From: Leptodactylus fallax
Lineage: Eukaryota > Chordata > Amphibia > Anura > Leptodactylidae
Direction of reading: 5' to 3'
NCBI GenBank assembly: GCA_947044405.1
Contig: CAMRHE010000133.1
Coordinates: 2,976,001 to 3,040,000, forward strand
DNA: 64,000 bases
Shown here: in pieces, positions 11,910 to 25,125 of the stretch
Layout: each line of letters opens with the position of its first letter
Numbering within the stretch: position 1 is the stretch's first letter
Position numbers and translations under genes: made by a program
Notes under the pieces: generated by a model
What the model saw: only the letters and a program-made list of their open reading frames with translations
Told to the model about the DNA's origin: nothing
Database searches by the model: none

Positions 11910-13330
11910 ATATCACTGTGTGGGGGTCAAAAAGAAAAGGGCAATATACTGTGTGGAAGCCAGTAAAGGTGGCATTATACTGTGTGGGGGTTAGTAAAGG
12001 TGGCAATATACTATGTGGGGGCCAGTAAAGGTGGCAATATACTGTGTGGGGGCCAGTAAAGGGGGCGTTATACTGTGTGGGGGCCAGTAAAGGTGGCAAT
12101 ATACTGTGTGGGGACCAGTAAAGGTGGCAATATACTATGTGGGGGCCAGTAAAGGTGGCAATATACTGTGTGGAGGCCAGTAAAGGTGGCAATATACTGT
12201 GTGGGGGCCAGTAAAGGGGGCGTTATACTGTGTGGGGGCCAGTAAAGGGGGCGTTATACTGTGTGGGGGCCAGTAAAGGTGGCAATATACTGTGTGGGGG
12301 CCAGTAAAGGTGGCAATATACTGTGTGGGAGCCAGTAAAGGTGGCAATATACTGTGTGGGGGCCAGTAAAGGTGGCAATATACTGTGTGGGGCCAGTAAA
12401 GGGGGCGTTGTACTGTGTGGGGGCCAGTAAAGGTGGCAATATACTATGTGGGGGCAAGTAAAGGTGGCAATATACTGTGTGGGGGCCAGTAAAGGTGGCA
12501 ATATACTGTGTGGGGGCCAGTAAAGGTGGCAATATACTGTGTGGGAGCCAGTAAAGGTGGAAATATACTGTGTGGGGGCCAGTAAAGGTGGCAATATACT
12601 GTGTGGGGCCAGTAAAGGGGGCAATATACTATGTGGGGGCCAGTAAAGGTGGCAATATACTGTGTGGGGGCCAGTAAAGGTGGCAATATACTGTGTGGGG
12701 GCCAGTAAAGGTGGCAATATACTGTGTGGGGGCCAGTAAAGGTGGCAATATACTGTGTGGGAGCCAGTACGGTTGGCAATATACTGTGTGGGGCCAGTAA
12801 AGGGGGCGTTGTACTGTGTGGGGGCCAGTAAAGGTGGCAATATACTGTGTGGGGGCCAGTAATGGGAGCGTTGTAGTGTTTGGGGGCCAGTAAAGGTGGT
12901 GTTGTACAGTGTGGGGACCAGTAAAGGTGTTAATATACAGTGTGAGGGCCAGTAAAGGTGGGAATATGCTGTGTGTGGGCTAGTAAAGGGGGCACTGTAC
13001 TGTGTGGGAGCCAGTAAAGGTGTTAATATCCAGTGTGAGGGCCATTAAAGGTGGCAATATACTGTGTGGGGGCCAGTAAAGGTGGTGATATATGGTGTGT
13101 GGGCCAGTAAAGCGGACAATATACTGTATGTGGTTCAGTAAAGGGGGTAATATAATGTGGGGGCCAGTAAATGAGATGTTATTCTGTGTGGGAGGTCAGT
13201 AAAGTAGTTAATATACTGTTGGGGCTAGTAAAGAGTGTATTATAATGTGTGGGAGGTCAATAAAGGACGTAATATACTGTGGGGGCCAGAAAAGGGGGCA
13301 TTTTACTGTTTTTGAGCCAAATAAGGGGGA
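11910..13330. repeat. 31-bp minisatellite (about 45 units)
   Basis: The unit holds GGCAATATACTGTGTGGGGG followed by CCAGTAAAGGT. Spacing is 31 bases in the regular central part (12000-12860). The right third is increasingly diverged. A variant GGGGGCGTTATACTG recurs. Since 31 is not a multiple of 3 and the unit has no stop on the minus strand, all three minus frames stay open for long stretches. I treat those frames as artefacts. Confidence 0.95.
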
Positions 13331-14209
13331 TTTTTGATCTGTCGGTAAAGAGGGAACGTGGCCTACAATTTTAATTAGGGGGACCATCATACAACTAAAC
13401 ATGGCTGGAATTCTTCCCTACTAGTTTGACACAACCACGACTTCCTGTAGCTGTCAAACTTATTGTCTAGGCTTATTGTGTGATGCCAATAATTTGTAAA
13501 CTCAAGATTTATTTTTTGGCTGGGGAGGGGCGGGGGGATGCCTATCTATAGTTCACCTCACGTAGTAGAGAGGATAAGTTAACCCCTGATGTCACTGGTC
13601 CCCCTCTAGTGACCACTGATTGGTCTCCGCAGTCATGTGACACACAACAGAAAGGGGAGTGGGAGTGAACAACGGAGTGCTGGGGACAGGTGAGTATAAT
13701 CTTTTTTTATTTTGTACCCACCCCATCACCCCAGAGGTTGCCGTAAACACCTGACAACCCGTTTAACCCCGTTACTATTCTAGACCACCAAGTATACTGA
13801 CATTACAGGGGTTATGCAGGGGGAAATAAAGCTTATCAGTACATTCCCCCTGGGATCCCAAGAATTTACTTTTGTATCTCTGTGAGGTCTTCAGCTCTTC
13901 TCTACTCTGGCAGCAGGTCCATAGAGTAGAGCAGAGAAGGTCATGTGACCAAGAGTGGGAGTGTCAGCAGGGGAGGCAGAGAAATGAGACTTCCAGCTAC
14001 TCCCACTGCCTGTGTAATAATGAGGGGGGGTTATATAATAGTGTTAAAGTTCATGCAGTGCAGGTAATACACTGATAACCTTTATTTTTGCCCTAAACCC
14101 TCTGACATTACCCTTCTAACTGACCATGTGACCACCCCAGGAATATTCTCAAAAATATAGGAGGCAGACACTGATTTTTTTCTTTATCTGATTTTTTTCA
14201 GGTAGTTGA
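13331..14209. other. Repeat fragments, no gene
   Basis: GGGGACAGGTGAGTATAATC at 13682 is a motif shared with the MITEs at 32540 and 54079. The rest is unassigned. Confidence 0.4.
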
Positions 14210-14580
14210 AAAAATAAGTGTCATGCTCAATCCTCAGTTGGATTCCGCCTGATAAGTCCCATTGAAGTGAATGGGAGGCAAAAACTTCCACCTGGTCAGA
14301 ACGGAATTTCATGTGGATTTGAGGCAGAATTTGGACAAGCGGAAAACTCAGGTTCAAATTCCTAAAGCTGAATTTATGGGTTAGAAAAAAAAACCTGCTT
14401 TTTCTTTTTGCTGCGGTTTTTCAAGCCAAACCCAGTAGTGCATACAAAAGGAATGAGAAATATATAGGAAGTTCTTATACTTCTCCCTTCTGATCCATCA
14501 ATTCTTGGCTTTGGCTCAAAAAAACCGCAACAAAATCTGCAACAATTGAAGCTGCGTCCGCACTCTGGGGCCTTAGCCTA
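14210..14580. repeat. Dispersed repeats, including a GGGGCC-type arm
   Basis: Two blocks. One is CTGATAAGTCCCATTGAAGT with GAATGGGAGG nearby (14250-14280). The second (14380-14580) ends CTCTGGGGCCTTAGCCTAAC, like the right end of the 46586 family. No coding sequence. Confidence 0.45.
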
Positions 14581-15150
14581 ACTCTATCATTTGAGGGCTA
14601 TAACTTTTTTTTCCTTTGGGTTATTCAAATAATGTTTGCACCATTTTTTGGGGACACATAGGGCTTTATGTTTAGGGAATTTTTATTTTTCATGTTTTTG
14701 CTTTTTTTTTTCTTCAGATAAATTTAGAAAAGGAAGGGAGGAAACTGTGGCTGTTTTTGACATTTTTACAAAGTACTACAATTTAAAAAAAAATAAAAAA
14801 ATGTGTTTTACCTTTGCATGGGACTAGAACCTGTGATGTGTCTGAGGTAGTGGTGCTCTTTTTTTTTTAATTTAATTTTTATTTTTTGACTTTATTTTTT
14901 TTTTTTTTTTCATTTTTACACATTGTGCCTTCCATAAAGTCATAATAGACCTATGGGGTGCATTTTAATATTCCTTTTTTTTCGGATTTTCCCTGTAGAT
15001 GGGACACATTAGCCCCTGTTACAGGAAGAATATAGCCTCCTAATTTACAATGCACAGCTAATTCGCATCCTGCAGTTCCCATCCCCCATTGGATCACATG
15101 ACCACCTGGCCATTAGGAAGCCCCATTATGGCGGCTCCCATAGTTGTGTA
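14580..15150 (+). repeat. T-rich dispersed repeat
   Basis: Blocks TTTGAGGGCTATAACTTTTT, GGGGACACATAGGGCTTTAT, AAAGTCATAATAGACCTATG, TTAGCCCCTGTTACAGGA and GCGGCTCCCATAGTTGTGTA follow in order, all shared with 52180-52860. Confidence 0.75.
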
Positions 15151-16616
15151 TACAGCACTCACTGAGCTCTATGTTTATAGCAATCGGGAAGGCAGGGCTG
15201 GCAATAAACTGTTCCTGTCTTCTTTCTGGAATAAGCCCAAAGATCCTTTTAGTTTGTTCCTCCAAGTTATTCTCAGCTCCCTGTTTCTGCAGCTGCATGA
15301 TGTCAACAAATTTTATCACTACGAGGATAGAAAAAATGTTCCTTTTGTATCCATCAAAAGCCTACAGAGACATCAGTTGCGTTTCTGTTCATACAGGGGG
15401 TTGCATGCCTAGCTTACTTGGACTCTGCTACTCAGACCTATTGCCACATAACACTCCACTAGCTTTTGGGATGGGGTTCAGAAGCTTCGAACCAGACCAA
15501 CTCGAAAGTTATCATGAATCATATTGTCTTGAAAAGCTGATCATCTCATGACACACATATCTGGACATTTTTAGCCAAGAGAAAAGATAAGAAAGGACTC
15601 ATCTGTAGAGTATGTCTGGTTAGGATAAACATCTTGTGACAGAGTACCACAAACTCATGTTGTTTTAAAAAGCTGATCCTCTCTTGCCTCTCATCTTGGT
15701 ATATGCTAAAATAACTGGAAAGCTAAGGTAGGATTCATTGTGTATCTCCAGTTCCATTGACCTCCATACAGGTAGCTCTACCTCTTATAAGCTGCAACTA
15801 TTAGGTATAGTTGCTCTTATACACGGCTGCTTTCTTTCCGAAACAGCACCCCACCGGTCCACGGGGTTTGATTTTTTTCATAAAAAGAATGAAACTGAGA
15901 TACCACATATGACCTGCCGACAGGGGTGGTGCTGGTGTTTGCAAAAAAGTAGCCATGTTTTTCAAATCTTGTCCAACCCCTTTAAATCCTTATAGTTAGT
16001 CCCAGTCATTTCTATCATGTCCCTGATTTGCATCCTGCAAAATTCATGACAGTAATATAAATATTCAAGCCTAACTCTGATAAAACCGAATTTTCCAACA
16101 GAGCTCCAAAGCTTTTCCTTTTTCAGTTGCAAATGTTCAAAAAGAATCTGGACTTGTGTGAAGTGCATGGTTAGTTAACCGCTGATTTACTGTATAAACA
16201 TTGTGAACCTCCAAAGAAAATGAAATCCTTTCTAATTTACTACATCAAACATTAGCGGCGGTATGAGGCGGTTATACAGAGGAGCGAGGCTGGTGGCGCG
16301 CTCTGCATACGTAAACACCTAGTAATTGAAATGAGTTCATGTGCACTCCGTGCGGCCCCGTAGACATTGAGACTGATGGATCAGGGCCTAGATTGATTAC
16401 ATTCAATGGACAGGTAATTATCCCAAGTCAATGCGGGGCTTTAGACACAGGAAAATGGATTTGTGTCCTAGAAGGTAATGTGTAATGGCTGGAGATTATT
16501 AGGTGTTAAACATTTTCATCTAACCTCTGCGAATTCTCAAAGAAAATGGCAGAATAGTATGTTATTCCACTTTATACCTAGTTGTATAGGAGACTCCAGC
16601 TCCTGAGTCAATGGCA
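15150..16616. other. No gene recognised
   Basis: Overlapping open frames of 107 and 135 codons at 15089-15551 on the plus strand start in or beside the T-rich repeat tail and have no family motif. 16190-16520 looks single-copy. Confidence 0.4.
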
Positions 16617-16620
16617 TTAA

Positions 16621-16906
16621 AGAGGACCTTTCACCACCTTCATCTCTATACATCCTTCAATAGTCGCTGCTTTACTGATTCTGGCGCAGTTGGAATTTTT
16701 TCTCTAGCCCCCACCATTCTTGAGCAATTGGTGCTGGAACAGAAAAACAGGGACTGCCTACAGGACCGCCCACTTGGTGCTGAAAGTAACAGAAATGATT
16801 GCTAAGGAACAGGGGGCTAGAGAAAAAATTCAAAATGTACCCAAATCAGTAGAGGAGCGCCTATTAAAGGGTGCAAAGAGTTGGTGAAGGTGATGAAAGG
16901 TTCCCT
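16621..16906. mobile_element. Palindromic TTAA-flanked MITE (second family)
   Basis: Left arm AGAGGACCTTTCACCACCTT and right arm GGTGATGAAAGGTTCCCT are complementary at the ends, and inner blocks CAGTTGGAATTTTTTCTCTA and TAGAGAAAAAATTCAAAAT pair as well. TTAA lies at 16617-16620 and 16907-16910. Related copies are at 10074, 28836 and 47349. Confidence 0.83.
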
Positions 16907-17459
16907 TTAAATTATTCACAAGGACCAGGCCATACAAAAACTGGATAAACACTTGAGCAGGACAACAAACTATCAACTACCCCTGGACTTCCTCGACTTA
17001 GAGGAACAAACTACAAGGATCTTTGGGATTATTCTCACAATTTTTTTAAGTAAATGGGTGAATTTATGAGTCAATTTTTTGACACATGGACCTAATAAAA
17101 ATCAATGTATCAGTTTTTTTGACACATGGACCCAATGTATCAGTTTTTAAAATGATCGGTGGGTTGAGATAAAAATTAAAGACCAATGAAATTCATCCTT
17201 TTTTTTAACAGTCCATTAAAAAAGAAGCAAAAAGATGACACTTGGCCAGATATGGAAAAGATGCAAAACAGCCATTAAAAATTGGCCGAGTAGGAACAGA
17301 TAAGTTTGTGTGACTATAGCCTTAGTGCAAGAAACTACTGGTCCACGGCAATTGGGGGGGGGGGGGGGTAGAAATGACTTGTCACCGTGTGGACAGATTT
17401 GTGACTCTTGAGAGACTGCAAATCTTTTGACCTCATGGATACATGGCAACCATTGGATA

Positions 17460-18185
17460 GAACTGTTGTCATTTTTATTGGTACCATTTTGGGGAACATA
17501 GAACTCATTAATTAGCTTTTATTTATTTTTGGGCTTCGGTATTGCATTTTTTGCATTTTCTTTTTACATTTTTCACCATGCAATGGCTTTGGCGACACTA
17601 ATATTGTTCTTCATAATCAAATTTTGTAAGGGGAAAAAAAATTTTTGGAAACGTCTTTTGCATTTTTTTTTTTTTTTTTTTTGTGAATTCCCGCTAGGAC
17701 TCATTTGAAACTCTATTTATTTGATCACTTGCAAAACACTTAAGGTGAGAAACTGGAGCAAACTTGAGACTATTGGATACAGGGCTCATAGCTTAGACTA
17801 GTACTCAAAAGAAAGACATAACTTGGGGTTTTTTCTATGTAGCCATATGGGGGCTTATTTTTTTTTTTAGCAATTCTGCCATTTTTTTAGGTTTTGTTTT
17901 TTCACTTTAAAAAGAAACCATTTGTTTTTGTGCTGCCACATTCTGAGAGCCATAATGTATTTTTTCACAGTTGACATTCAATAGCCTTTTTTGTGGGAGC
18001 TTTTATTGGTACCCTTTTAGGGTACATAGAGCTTATGTTATTGATTCACTTTTGTTTCTTTTTTTGGTAGGGGCCATTTTTGCATTTTTTACATCATCTG
18101 GGATAAATGGCTGAAGTGACATCATTATGGTTTTTATAATAACATTTTGTAAGGGAAAAAAATATTTTTTTTTAAATTATTTGAT
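17460..18185 (+). repeat. Two tandem partial copies of a T-rich repeat
   Basis: TTTATTGGTACCATTTTGGG at 17474 and TTTATTGGTACCCTTTTAGG at 18002 open two stretches that share TTGCATTTTTTACAT and AACATTTTGTAAGGG blocks. Confidence 0.6.
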
Positions 18186-18189
18186 GACT

Positions 18190-19641
18190 TATTTAATACA
18201 ATGTAATAATGCTTTTCTAGATATATGCAGTTATTACACTGACAGTCAGGTAGGTCATTGGTAATGTGCCCATATATCTTAACTATTAATTGCAACCCCC
18301 CATACACACATATGCTTGTTTGGGCCAAGCATGCATGTGTTCTGAACTGGGAAAGTGTAATAAGTCGCTGCCGGACACTTCTGGCTTAACTTTCTTGAGA
18401 GTAAAGATTCCAACATTCTCGGGATGCTTATGCACATGGAAGGTCAGTTGGCCTTGCAAAAACTGTTGGGCTCAACCTGTTTTTGTATAACTACTACTGT
18501 TACATTTAGGCCCATGGTGCCATGCCAACCCATCAGCCATTTGCAATACAGGGGTGCTAATTGGGTGACAAAGGGAAACACCTTTTGTCTATCCACTTAA
18601 ATGCTGTGGTCACAATTGACCGTGGCATCTGACTGGGATCGCAACACTATACATCTACAGTCACTAGATTTTAGTGACAAACATTTACAGGAGATGTCCC
18701 CAAGGGGTTATAGAAGTGAACACCCACTGGGAATGGAGGAGGGGTGTTCCACCAGCTTTACCGATACGAGAAGAACATATCCCTTCATTGACTGGCATGA
18801 AGTTTCCATCATCGTGAACTCTTGAAATTTCAGACTTTTTCCATCCGCCCATTGGTTACTATAGCGGAGTACCGGCTTCTTTCCAGTTCTGATACTTCTC
18901 AGCAGTGGTTAGCTGTCCCGACCTGCCTTATATAAAACATTACATAATACGACTCTCACAGAGGACTCTTAAGAGATAACGTAACGCCGGAGCTTAAATT
19001 AATAAGAATCCAGGGACTTTCGAACCCGAAAGAAAATCTAGAGATAAATTGATTCTTTTGCAAAAGAAACCCCTAAGGATACAATTATTTAAAGGCCAAC
19101 CTCTAACATCAAAGAATATACAGCATCTCATCTGATCTCATTTTATTCATTTTGCCAGATCATTAGGTCTTACGCTGCAGAATATATGTATCCTGATTGA
19201 CTCGTCTGGTTTGTTGGGGATCGTCGGGAAACATTTAGCAGCCGACAGTCAATGAATATTTGTGTTTGAGGAATCTGCAAGAGCTGGAGGAGCTGAAATA
19301 CATAATAAGCTATTAATCATCCATGCAGATTATACGGCGGTCTCCCAGGGGTTCTCCATCTAGACGTAGGACTAGAAATATAGTCTAATTATTAAGTTAC
19401 GCAGATATTATTTATTTATCATGGGGCTTTTCTTCTACATCTTCTCTAATCTCTAAATTCTCATAGGTGATTGGAGAAAATAAGTTTGGCGAGTCATGTT
19501 TTTACCTAGAATCACCCTTCCTGTTGGTGATATTGGACATCTAGAGCTAAGGGTGTGTCGTCTTGTATGGGTCTGTGAGAAAACAGCATGGACGGCGCGT
19601 CACATGGATAACATCCATGAGCCATACATGACCTCCAGATG
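18190..19641. other. Apparently single-copy DNA, no gene
   Basis: No transposon motif from about 18830 to 19600. No coding motif seen. Confidence 0.4.
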
Positions 19642-19643
19642 TA

Positions 19644-21210
19644 CAGTCATGGCCAAAAGTTTTGAGAATGATACAAATATTAATTTTTACAAAGTCTACT
19701 GCTTCAGTTTTTCTAATGGCAATTTGCATATACTCCAGAATGTTATAAAGAGTGATCAGCTTAACAGCAATTACTTGCAAAGTCAATATTTGCCTAGAAA
19801 ATGAACTTTATCCCCCAAAACACATTTCAACATCATTGCAGCCCTGCCTTAAAAGGACCACCTAACATCGTTTCAGTGATTGCTCCATTAACACAGGTGT
19901 GGGTGTTGATGAGGACAGGGCTGGAGATCAATCTGTCATGATTAAGTAAGAATGACACCACTGGACACTTTAAAAGGAGGCTGGTGCTTGCCATCATTGT
20001 TTCTCTTCTGTTAACCATGGTTATCTCTAAAGAAACACGTGCAGTCATCATTGCACTGCACAAAAATGGCCTAACTGGGAAGAGTATTGCAGCTAGAAAG
20101 ATTGCACCTCAGTCAACAATCTATCGCATCATCAAGAACTTCAAGGAGAGAGGTTCCATTGGTGCCAAAAAGGCTCCAGGGCGCCCAAGAAAGACCAGCA
20201 AGCGGCAGGACCGTCTCTTAAAAGTGTTTCAGCTGCGGGATCGGGCTACCAGCAGTACAGAGCTTGCTGAGGAATGGCAGCAGGCAGGTGTGAGTGCATC
20301 TGCACGCACTGTGAGGCGGAGACTCTTGGAGCAAGGCCTGGTCTCAAGGAGGGCAGCAAAGAAGCCACTTCTCTCCAGAAAAAACATCAGGGACAGACTG
20401 ATATTCTGCAAAAGGTACAGGGAGTGGACTGCTGAGGACTGGGGTAAAGTCATTTTCTCTGATGAATCCCCTTTTCGATTGTTTGGAACATCTGGAAAAC
20501 AGCTTATTCGGAGAAGAAGAGGTGAGCACTACCACCAGTCTTGTCTCATGCCAACTGTAAAGCATCCTGAAACCATTCATGTGTGGGGTTGCTTCTCAGC
20601 CAAGGGAATCGGCTCTCTCACAGTCTTGCCTAAAAACACAGCCATGAATAAAGAATGATACCAGAATGTCCTCCAAGAGCAACTTCTCCCAACCGTCCAA
20701 GAGCAGTTTGGCGCTCAACAATGCCTTTTCCAGCATGATGGAGCACCTTGCCATAAAGCAAAGGTGATAACTAAATGGCTCAGGGAACAAAACATAGAGA
20801 TTTTGGGTCCATGGCCTGGAAACTCCCCAGATCTTAATCCCATTGAGAACTTGTGGTCAATCATCAAGAGACGGGTGGACAAACAAAAACCAACAAATTC
20901 AGACAAAATTAAAGCATTGATTCTGCAAGAATGGACTGCTATCAGTCAGGATTTGGTCCAGAAGTTGATTGAGAGCATGCCAGGGAGAATTGCAGAGGTC
21001 CTGAAGAAGAAGGGTCAACACTGCAAATATTGACTTGCTGCATTAACTCATTCTAACTGTCAATATAAGCTTCTGTTACTCATAATATGAATGCAATTAT
21101 ATTTCTGTATGTGATAAAAACATCTGACAAACACACATAAAAACCAGAGGGCAGCAGATCATGTGAAAATATAATATTTGTGTCATTCTCAAAACTTTTG
21201 GCCATGACTG
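19644..21210 (+). mobile_element. Tc1-like transposon, complete ends, DD35E type
   Basis: The inverted ends read CAGTCATGGCCAAAAGTTTT on the left and its complement on the right. They match for roughly 35 bases and are flanked by TA at 19642-19643 and 21211-21212, the Tc1 target duplication. Length is about 1.57 kb, normal for the superfamily. It contains a near-intact transposase. The right flank runs after six bases (TATATA) into another Tc1 copy. Confidence 0.94.
20017..21033 (+). pseudogene. Tc1-like transposase, full length with one stop codon
   Basis: Full-length transposase frame of 338 codons. The start is the ATG in the MVISKETRA context; an upstream in-frame ATG at 19984 reads through leader sequence and is not favoured. 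The N-terminal helix-turn-helix DNA-binding part has the GRPRKT motif near residues 55-60. The catalytic triad is Asp149 (FSDES), Asp241 (QHDGAP) and Glu277 (NPIENLW). Thirty-five residues separate the last two, so the triad is DD35E. The only visible lesion is TGA at 20656-20658 (codon 214), probably a Trp codon changed by one base. The frame is open before and after it. Confidence 0.9.
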
Positions 21211-21216
21211 TATATA

Positions 21217-22153
<937 letters not shown>

Positions 22154-22159
22154 TATGTC

Positions 22160-22984
22160 ATTAATAACCCAGGGCTGCAAAATGGACAAAAATAGGCCTG
22201 TCCTGAGTTTTTCCCCCAGGCTAATAGCCCCCTACATGGACCTGTTGGGTGTATGGGGCCATAAGAAAAAAAATGGGTCAGTGTCCTAACCATTGAAAAC
22301 ATGGCTAGTACACAGACAAAGCAAACGTTCATGTGCATGCGGGATTACAGCAAGTCTACGTAGCTGGATGGAGTTGCCACATAAACTATTCGGGACTGAT
22401 TTGTCAAGACTGGCCTTTTCCATTGCAGTCTTGATAATCCCTGGCCCATCCGAGTTTATGTTTTATTCATGATTAGGTTTATTAGTCCTATGTTCCAGGC
22501 ACCGAGTGCCCAAATCTACGCCAGTTCCTTGCTCGCGTAAATTTCTGGCTAGAAAACTGGTGTAACTAAGGATAACCCTGACAAACCAATGGTTTTGCTC
22601 CTTTGAGTAGAGTGGCGTGTGGGGTGTAAACTTAAAACGTCACAATTTTTGCCCCCCAAAAAATTGCGATTTTTTTTTTTTTCATGTCTTGTACACACAG
22701 CTTTCTCTATGGCTCAAAAGTTCAGGAACTTTCATTTACTGGAACTTTTGACCACAAGGAGCAGAAAACCTCTAGAGGGCAAACCTCTAAAGATTCATTT
22801 TGTTTTGGGCTCGAACGTTTCAGCCCAAAGAGTATAATGCAACACCCATTTTAGGTCGTTCAAGACAAATCTCCATCTCTTTGGTTTAGTGAAAAACAAA
22901 CAATGTGGAATATTCGGGCTGAACATGGCTCGGTACATACCGATTTGCCTATTTCTACTGCAGACCAACTGTTATTTTTGCCAT
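22160..22984. other. No gene recognised
   Basis: Some dispersed-repeat style near 22160-22330. Nothing else. Confidence 0.4.
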
Positions 22985-23110
22985 GAAATAGTTAATATTC
23001 TCCTTTCTGACAGAAGAAGGCTGTGTATCATAAATCTTCTCATTACCGCCCCCCCAGAGGGCAGGGGTAATACATTGATGATGCTCAGACTAGAGAAAGG
23101 AGACCAATTC
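22985..23110 (+). repeat. Dispersed repeat shared with 56850-56985
   Basis: GGCTGTGTATCATAAATCTT and CAGAGGGCAGGGGTAATACA match GGCTGTATATCATAAATCTT and CAGAGGGCAGGGGTAATACA at 56906-56967. Confidence 0.65.
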
Positions 23111-24950
23111 CACTAATCCATCCCCAGTGTGATAAAGGTGACCTTTGGAGCTTCCTTGACTTCTGGGCCTGGTCGCAACCACTGCAACTCTTATAGGCAC
23201 TGCAGTAGACCCACATCTATCAGACGTTTATGACATTCACAAATGTCTTTTGTAGGAAAACCCCTTTAAGAGCCAAAATGCTCTAAAATGGTTATTTTTT
23301 TGAAGAATACAAGTATTTACTAACACAGACATGTCAGGGGAGCTGATGGATCCCAAAAAAATCAAAACAAATCAAGGTGAGAATGAATATAAAACCCATT
23401 GTGTTGTCCTTCATTCAAAGCCATTGTCTAATAAATCATGCTGTCAAGTTGGAAACAAAGGACTGATAAGACGAGAGTCGATGAAATAATCGCACGCCGC
23501 CGTCCTCCCCGAACAAGTAAAGTAAAAAGTTGGAGAGTAAAGAGAAAACAGCGAAGGAAACAACTTTTAACACAAAGGAAACAAAAAAAAAAAACTGTTA
23601 TCAGAGAGAAGGCCACAGACGCACACTCACCGGCTCTCCATATGTAAAATGCCTACAAGAGTCGCAGGCCCAGATTTTACGAAGGGATAATTAGGTCCCC
23701 CGAGCTCTCCGTTTCGATGAACACCTGGAGCAAGGAACTTGTATAAAAACCCTTCTATTTCTTTCAATTTCTGCCTTCAAGGCTTGGAACAAATCACTCG
23801 TAACAATTCTTATTTGCTCTCGAGTAATATATTCATTGTTTTACAAGGATATCAAATACATATCACAGTTGGTCCAGGTTGCCAAAGGAAGATGCAGTGT
23901 GATGAATCAGTCTACTCCGGTCTCCCCATCTTATCCGGAATAATACGTAACATATGTCAACCCCTTGTTAGCAAAAAGCTCCCCGCGTAAACGCTAAAAA
24001 GGTTGCCTGCAAATTGATTCAATTTTGAGCATCTGTCTTTGAGAAACAGCTCGAAATGCCAATGCAAACACTGTCTGCAGCCATGCGTCATTAAAATTAC
24101 AGGGTACCAGCGCTTCGCTCCACGGATTTAGGCTGCTGGCACATTAAAAATGCCTTCGGTGGCGGAGTAGTATTTATACACTAATGAGAAATGTGTTGCA
24201 TAGACACGTTATATAAATAGGACAATATATGGCACTCGAGCTTCGCTGGCTTCAGTCTGCCATGTATCAGCCGCTCCATATGGTGTTTTCTTGTAATGAG
24301 CGATGAGAGTTTGTTTTATTTTGGAATTAACATATAGTCAAAGGTTCTCAACAAGTTAAATGTTCTCTTCGGTCCTGCTTATGATATTTCTAAAGTTTCG
24401 CCAGGAGATTTTAGGTGTTTCCTTACCGGAATAAAGGGGTTACTCATCTCAAAGTCCAACGAATAAAATATAGGCAACTGCTAGGGTTGTACAGAGTCAC
24501 ACAATGCAGATGCAAGAACCCGTTGGGAAGAAGGCCAGGAGATTGGAAGTAGTAGAAGTTGGTGGGGACCAAATATTCCGAGCTCCGACACTCGTCTGAG
24601 GTTGGTGCAGTGCTGATGTGGACAAACAGAGTGTCTGATGGTGGTAGTGTACGCTCAGGGTATGCCCTAGTAGTAAAGCCTCTCAGAGCCTGATGGAGCT
24701 TGGAGTGCCCATGATGGTAGGTGAAGGAATGAGACTCAAGAGACAGGGTTGCAAATGAAGTAACTCACGGTTTACTGATAAGGAACAGGGGTCAACTAAA
24801 TAACTTCTTCCAGTTGTCAACTTTATTAAATCCAAAACAAGGAAGTTATTTACAGTATTTTTATAACCGATTTTAGGCTGGAATTGACCATTTTTTGGCC
24901 AACTAAAATCTAAAGTGTATGGTCTGGCAACCTTAACACTCCCAATTAAA
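23111..24950. other. Mostly single-copy DNA, candidate non-coding conservation
   Basis: About 23400-24400 lacks repeat and transposon motifs in a window otherwise dense in them. No coding motif or exon structure was recognised. It could hold conserved non-coding elements, but this cannot be tested here. Confidence 0.3.
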
Positions 24951-24954
24951 ATCA

Positions 24955-25125
24955 TAGGCCCCTCCACTCCCCTTATTTGGCCCACACACAGTATAACACC
25001 CCCTTTACTGACCCTCAAACAGTAAATTGCCCTCTTTTCTAGTTCCCTCACAGTATATTGCTCCCTTTACTGACCCACACAGTATATGGCCCCCTTTACT
25101 GACTCCCACAAAGTATATTGTTATT
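24955..25125. repeat. Short array related to the 31-bp repeat, inverted
   Basis: CACACAGTATAACACCCCCT, CACAGTATATTGCTCCCTTT and ACACAGTATATGGCCCCCTT are reverse-complement forms of the 31-bp unit, about five irregular copies. Confidence 0.7.

Noticed and set aside
11905..12840. Overlapping minus-strand frames of up to 205 codons with a regular repeated peptide
   Set aside because: They are translations of the 31-bp minisatellite. All three frames give the same kind of repeat, there is no start context, and the unit is not a multiple of 3.
15089..15551. Two overlapping plus-strand frames of 107 and 135 codons
   Set aside because: They overlap each other in different frames, start in or beside the T-rich dispersed repeat tail and show no motif.
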